From NCBI GenBank assembly GCA_929200455.1, contig CAKMZR010000010.1, forward strand, positions 1 through 18,919: a stretch of DNA of 18,919 nt. Direction: 5' to 3'. The translations under genes and the position numbers were made by a program. Shown here piece by piece: positions 16,730 through 18,919 of this stretch (the stretch's first letter is position 1; each line of letters starts with the position of its first letter). The notes under the pieces were generated by a model that saw only the letters and a list, made by a program, of their open reading frames with translations, ran no database searches and was not told where the DNA came from. The DNA is from an uncultured Alphaproteobacteria bacterium. GTDB taxonomy: Bacteria > Pseudomonadota > Alphaproteobacteria > CAKMZR01.

Positions 16730-18481
16730 ATGAGCGACGACAAAACTAAAGGCAAAACAATTACTGGCAACTCTAAAAATAATCCCAAGCTTGTGGGAAC
16801 AATATATGACGACGTCATCCATGGAGGCTCAGGCAACGAAATTATCTATGGCGAGGCCGGTAGCGATAAAATAAGTGGCGGGAGCGGTGACGACGAAATT
16901 TATGCCGGAAAAGGTAATGACTTCCTTTCCGACCGCGACGGCAATGACCACCTTGATGGTCAGGAGGGTAACGACATCTATACCTTCAACTCCTATTACA
17001 AAGGACATAAAATTATTTCAGGCTACTCAGGAATTAATGGTATTCGCTTTGAAGGAGGAATCTCTCCTTCTCAAATTTCACTCAAACGTGTGGGCGAAAA
17101 CCTAAACATCTCTTATGGAAGCAACCTCTCAATAGTCATTAGCGGGTATTTCACAACCGAACATAAAAATAAAAATGTAAGCTATCTCTACTTTGTTCAC
17201 GATGGCAAAAAAACCTATAAGTCCTTGCTCGATTATAAAAATGAAAAAACTGCAGATAAATTGTCTACAGTTTATCCCGAAGGAACAGAGAAAGACGACT
17301 TCTTTAACGGAGGCGATGAAAATGACCTCTATTTCGGTAAAGGAGGAAATGATACCCTCTACGGAAATGGCGGCAATGACAGCCTTTCCGGTGGAGAAGG
17401 GCACGATCGTCTTTATGGGGGCGTCGGGGACGATGTCTTGTCCGGAGGAAAGGGCAATGACCGACTTTACGGGGGAGACAATAACGATACTCTTTACGGC
17501 GAAAGAGGTCTGGATATCCTCCATGGCGGGAACGGAAATGATGAGCTTTATGGCGGAGATGATGATGACATCTTGCATGGCGGAGACGGCAATGACCGAC
17601 TCGATGGGGGCGATGGCAATGACACGCTCTACGGCGAAGACGGGAAAGACTTTCTTTATGGTAGAGAGGGCAATGACCATCTTTACGGTGCGAGCGGCAA
17701 CGATTACCTTTATGGGGGAAGTGGGCATGATACGCTCAGTGGCGGCATTGGTGATGACACACTCTATGGCGGGAGCGGCAACGACACCCTTAGCGGCGGG
17801 GACAATGATGACGACCTCTCTGGAGGAGACGGAAACGACATCCTTGACGGCGGGAGCGGTAGTGACGTCATCTATGGCGATAAAGACAATGATACTCTTT
17901 ATGGCAGAAGTGGGAACGACAGTCTTGTCGGGGGAAGTGGGGATGACCATCTTTATGGGGGAGAAGGCAGAGACGCTCTTACTGGCGGCATCGGTAATGA
18001 CACCCTTTATGGCGGAGACGGCAAGGACATCCTAAGAGGAAAAACCGATAATGACTTTCTCTATGGCGGAAATAATGACGACATTTATACCGCAAATGAA
18101 AATGATGGCCACGATACCATCTGGGATAAAAGTGGTAGGCATGATGTTCTTGAGATCGACTTTAGAGATATCGAGATCAACCTTAAAGCCGTAACCTTTG
18201 TTAAAGATAATCGTGATCTTAAGGTTTCTTTCACCGCAAACAGAAAAACATATAAAGTCACCATCGAAGACTGGAGCGACCGCGAACACCGCATCGAGAC
18301 TTTGAAATTCACATCAAATGCTCACGGCAACTTCACTGAAAAGAACTATGATCTCACAAGCTATGATTTCACATCAACTTCCGTCACCGCAGAAGTGCTC
18401 AAAAAAGCCTTTTTTTCACATGAGGACGAAACCGATTCCGGACTCCTGGGATTCTCACAGCTTGACACCACAGACTTTTAA
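16730..18481 (+). CDS. RTX-type calcium-binding repeat protein, likely type I secreted
   Basis: The 583-residue product consists mostly of glycine/aspartate nonapeptides of the form GGxGNDxLx, which fold into calcium-filled parallel beta-rolls outside the cell. A first block of about seven units (residues ~20-85) is followed by a region with [16 protein letters not shown] and LSIVISGYF, like the domain that often accompanies haemolysin-type repeats. A second block of about 29 units (from ~205) is followed by a related module (HDTIWDK to [13 protein letters not shown]). The C-terminus [11 protein letters not shown] fits a type I export signal; there is no N-terminal signal peptide. I chose the ATG at 16730 with AAGG upstream; an in-frame ATG at 16661 would add 23 residues atypical of such proteins. 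No enzyme domain is present, so it may be an S-layer, adhesion or biofilm protein. No type I transporter genes are in the window. Confidence 0.88.
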   Translation: MSDDKTKGKTITGNSKNNPKLVGTIYDDVIHGGSGNEIIYGEAGSDKISGGSGDDEIYAGKGNDFLSDRDGNDHLDGQEGNDIYTFNSYYKGHKIISGYSGINGIRFEGGISPSQISLKRVGENLNISYGSNLSIVISGYFTTEHKNKNVSYLYFVHDGKKTYKSLLDYKNEKTADKLSTVYPEGTEKDDFFNGGDENDLYFGKGGNDTLYGNGGNDSLSGGEGHDRLYGGVGDDVLSGGKGNDRLYGGDNNDTLYGERGLDILHGGNGNDELYGGDDDDILHGGDGNDRLDGGDGNDTLYGEDGKDFLYGREGNDHLYGASGNDYLYGGSGHDTLSGGIGDDTLYGGSGNDTLSGGDNDDDLSGGDGNDILDGGSGSDVIYGDKDNDTLYGRSGNDSLVGGSGDDHLYGGEGRDALTGGIGNDTLYGGDGKDILRGKTDNDFLYGGNNDDIYTANENDGHDTIWDKSGRHDVLEIDFRDIEINLKAVTFVKDNRDLKVSFTANRKTYKVTIEDWSDREHRIETLKFTSNAHGNFTEKNYDLTSYDFTSTSVTAEVLKKAFFSHEDETDSGLLGFSQLDTTDF

Positions 18482-18509
18482 CTCATAACAACACCCACAA
18501 AACGCATAA
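18455..18509. repeat. 55-base direct repeat, copy 1, at the RTX gene 3' end
   Basis: The 55 bases are identical to the last 55 of the window (18865-18919). They cover the final eight codons (SQLDTTDF) and stop of the RTX gene plus 28 bases beyond it. The base before differs (C at 18454, G at 18864), so the left edge is sharp; the right edge of copy 2 lies beyond the window. Confidence 0.95.
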
Positions 18510-18514
18510 GTGCT

Positions 18515-18560
18515 AAGAGGGAGACGTTTTTGATTCAAACATCATCACCGTCTCCCTCTT
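18515..18560 (+). terminator. Strong hairpin terminator downstream of the RTX gene
   Basis: A perfect 12-base inverted repeat (AAGAGGGAGACG at 18515-18526 and CGTCTCCCTCTT at 18549-18560) encloses a 22-base loop. It is followed by CTCTTTTAAA, a modest U-tract. It lies 34 bases after the RTX stop and is the most stable hairpin I see in the window. Confidence 0.7.
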
Positions 18561-18864
18561 CTCTTTTAAAGACACTCAGAAACTACGAAGAAAAGGCGTG
18601 ATGCCCATCCCTCTACAATCGAAGGCTTTTAAGATAACATTCACGCACACCAGAAGATTCCAAGTCACATTCCAATCGTGGCGCCTTCACCTCAACTGAC
18701 AATGAAAAATCAAAAGATGTCGACACCTTGCTCATCAACGCCAAGGATAACCAGGTGATCGTGCCCGAAATCATGGCAACCTATCACATAGGAGTAGCCC
18801 CCTCACCCCTTCCACCTTCCACCAGTGCGTCTCACAGGGAAGATTGAGGTGACCTTTGAGCTTG
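18561..18864. other. Region without an intact gene, possible decayed coding sequence
   Basis: No frame gives a credible complete gene. One frame reads TSTDNEKSKDVDTLLINAKD and continues NQVIVPEIMATYHIG for about 55 codons before a stop. Another near the end reads LTGKIEVTFELVTA and then stops. These protein-like pieces in different frames suggest a frameshifted remnant of unknown origin. Chance open frames are also possible at this length. Confidence 0.25.
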
Positions 18865-18919
18865 TCACAGCTTGACACCACAGACTTTTAACTCATAACA
18901 ACACCCACAAAACGCATAA
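18865..18919. repeat. 55-base direct repeat, copy 2, at the window end
   Basis: This is identical to 18455-18509. In the frame that would repeat SQLDTTDF there is a stop only four codons upstream, so it is not the end of a second intact RTX gene. It ends exactly at the last base of the window. Confidence 0.95.

Noticed and set aside
17129..18035. Long open frames on both strands within the RTX repeats (273 codons on -, 280 codons on + in another frame)
   Set aside because: They are low-complexity readings of the periodic nonapeptide DNA; a 27-base period that is a multiple of three keeps all frames open. The RTX frame fits a known family.
17320..18090. Regular repeats that could be mistaken for a CRISPR array
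   Set aside because: The period is 27 bases without unique spacers, the units are coding, and they translate to calcium-binding nonapeptides.
14368..18919. Attachment-site copy of the tRNA-Ala 3' end and an integrase
   Set aside because: No second copy of the GGTTCGATCC...CTCCACCA end was seen to the right, and no integrase or transposase frame is present, so integration by a tRNA-targeting recombinase is not shown.

Overview
The window looks like chromosomal DNA from an alphaproteobacterium. The gamma-beta-epsilon ATP synthase genes are followed directly by mrp rather than by gammaproteobacterial neighbours, the S20 protein is alphaproteobacteria-like, and the UvrA zinc-finger region resembles that class. 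The lineage call rests on remembered family features, not on a search; nothing finer than class is supported. The + strand is C-rich and G-poor across the core genes whichever strand they are coded on, which looks like a strong replication-linked strand bias.

Layout. (1) 1-7262, + strand: a compact housekeeping run of atpG (5' end cut off by the window), atpD, atpC, mrp/apbC, uvrA and dnaQ, with gaps of 3-28 bases. It covers ATP synthesis, Fe-S cluster handling, nucleotide excision repair and replication proofreading. Several of these genes have no visible Shine-Dalgarno sequence. (2) 7305-12761, - strand: one very large gene for a predicted lipoprotein with a polyglycine linker, about twelve cadherin-like repeats and a non-repetitive C-terminal part. 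A hairpin separates it from the convergent dnaQ. (3) 12903-13685, - strand: tpiA, with a good sigma70-like promoter, divergent from (4) rpsT at 13926-14198 and tRNA-Ala(GGC) at 14292-14367, + strand.

(5) Just after the tRNA, composition changes: 14.4-16.4 kb is A+T-rich and has lost the C-over-G bias. It holds a promoter, three imperfect 17-18-base tandem repeats that look like an operator, and two overlapping genes: an ImmA/IrrE-type zinc metallopeptidase and a DUF4411/PIN-like putative RNase. This looks like a toxin-antitoxin or defence-type pair acquired next to a tRNA gene, and it is the best candidate for an under-described system here. No integrase or duplicated tRNA end was found.

(6) 16730-18481, + strand: an RTX-type calcium-binding repeat protein, probably exported by a type I system that is not encoded in the window. 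It is followed by a strong hairpin, then about 300 bases without a convincing gene, then an exact 55-base repeat of the RTX gene's 3' end that runs to the last base of the window. That repeat may be genuine or an assembly-graph end.

Functionally the window joins a conserved core to two large, probably surface-exposed or secreted calcium-binding repeat proteins and a small mobile-looking regulatory/toxin cassette.
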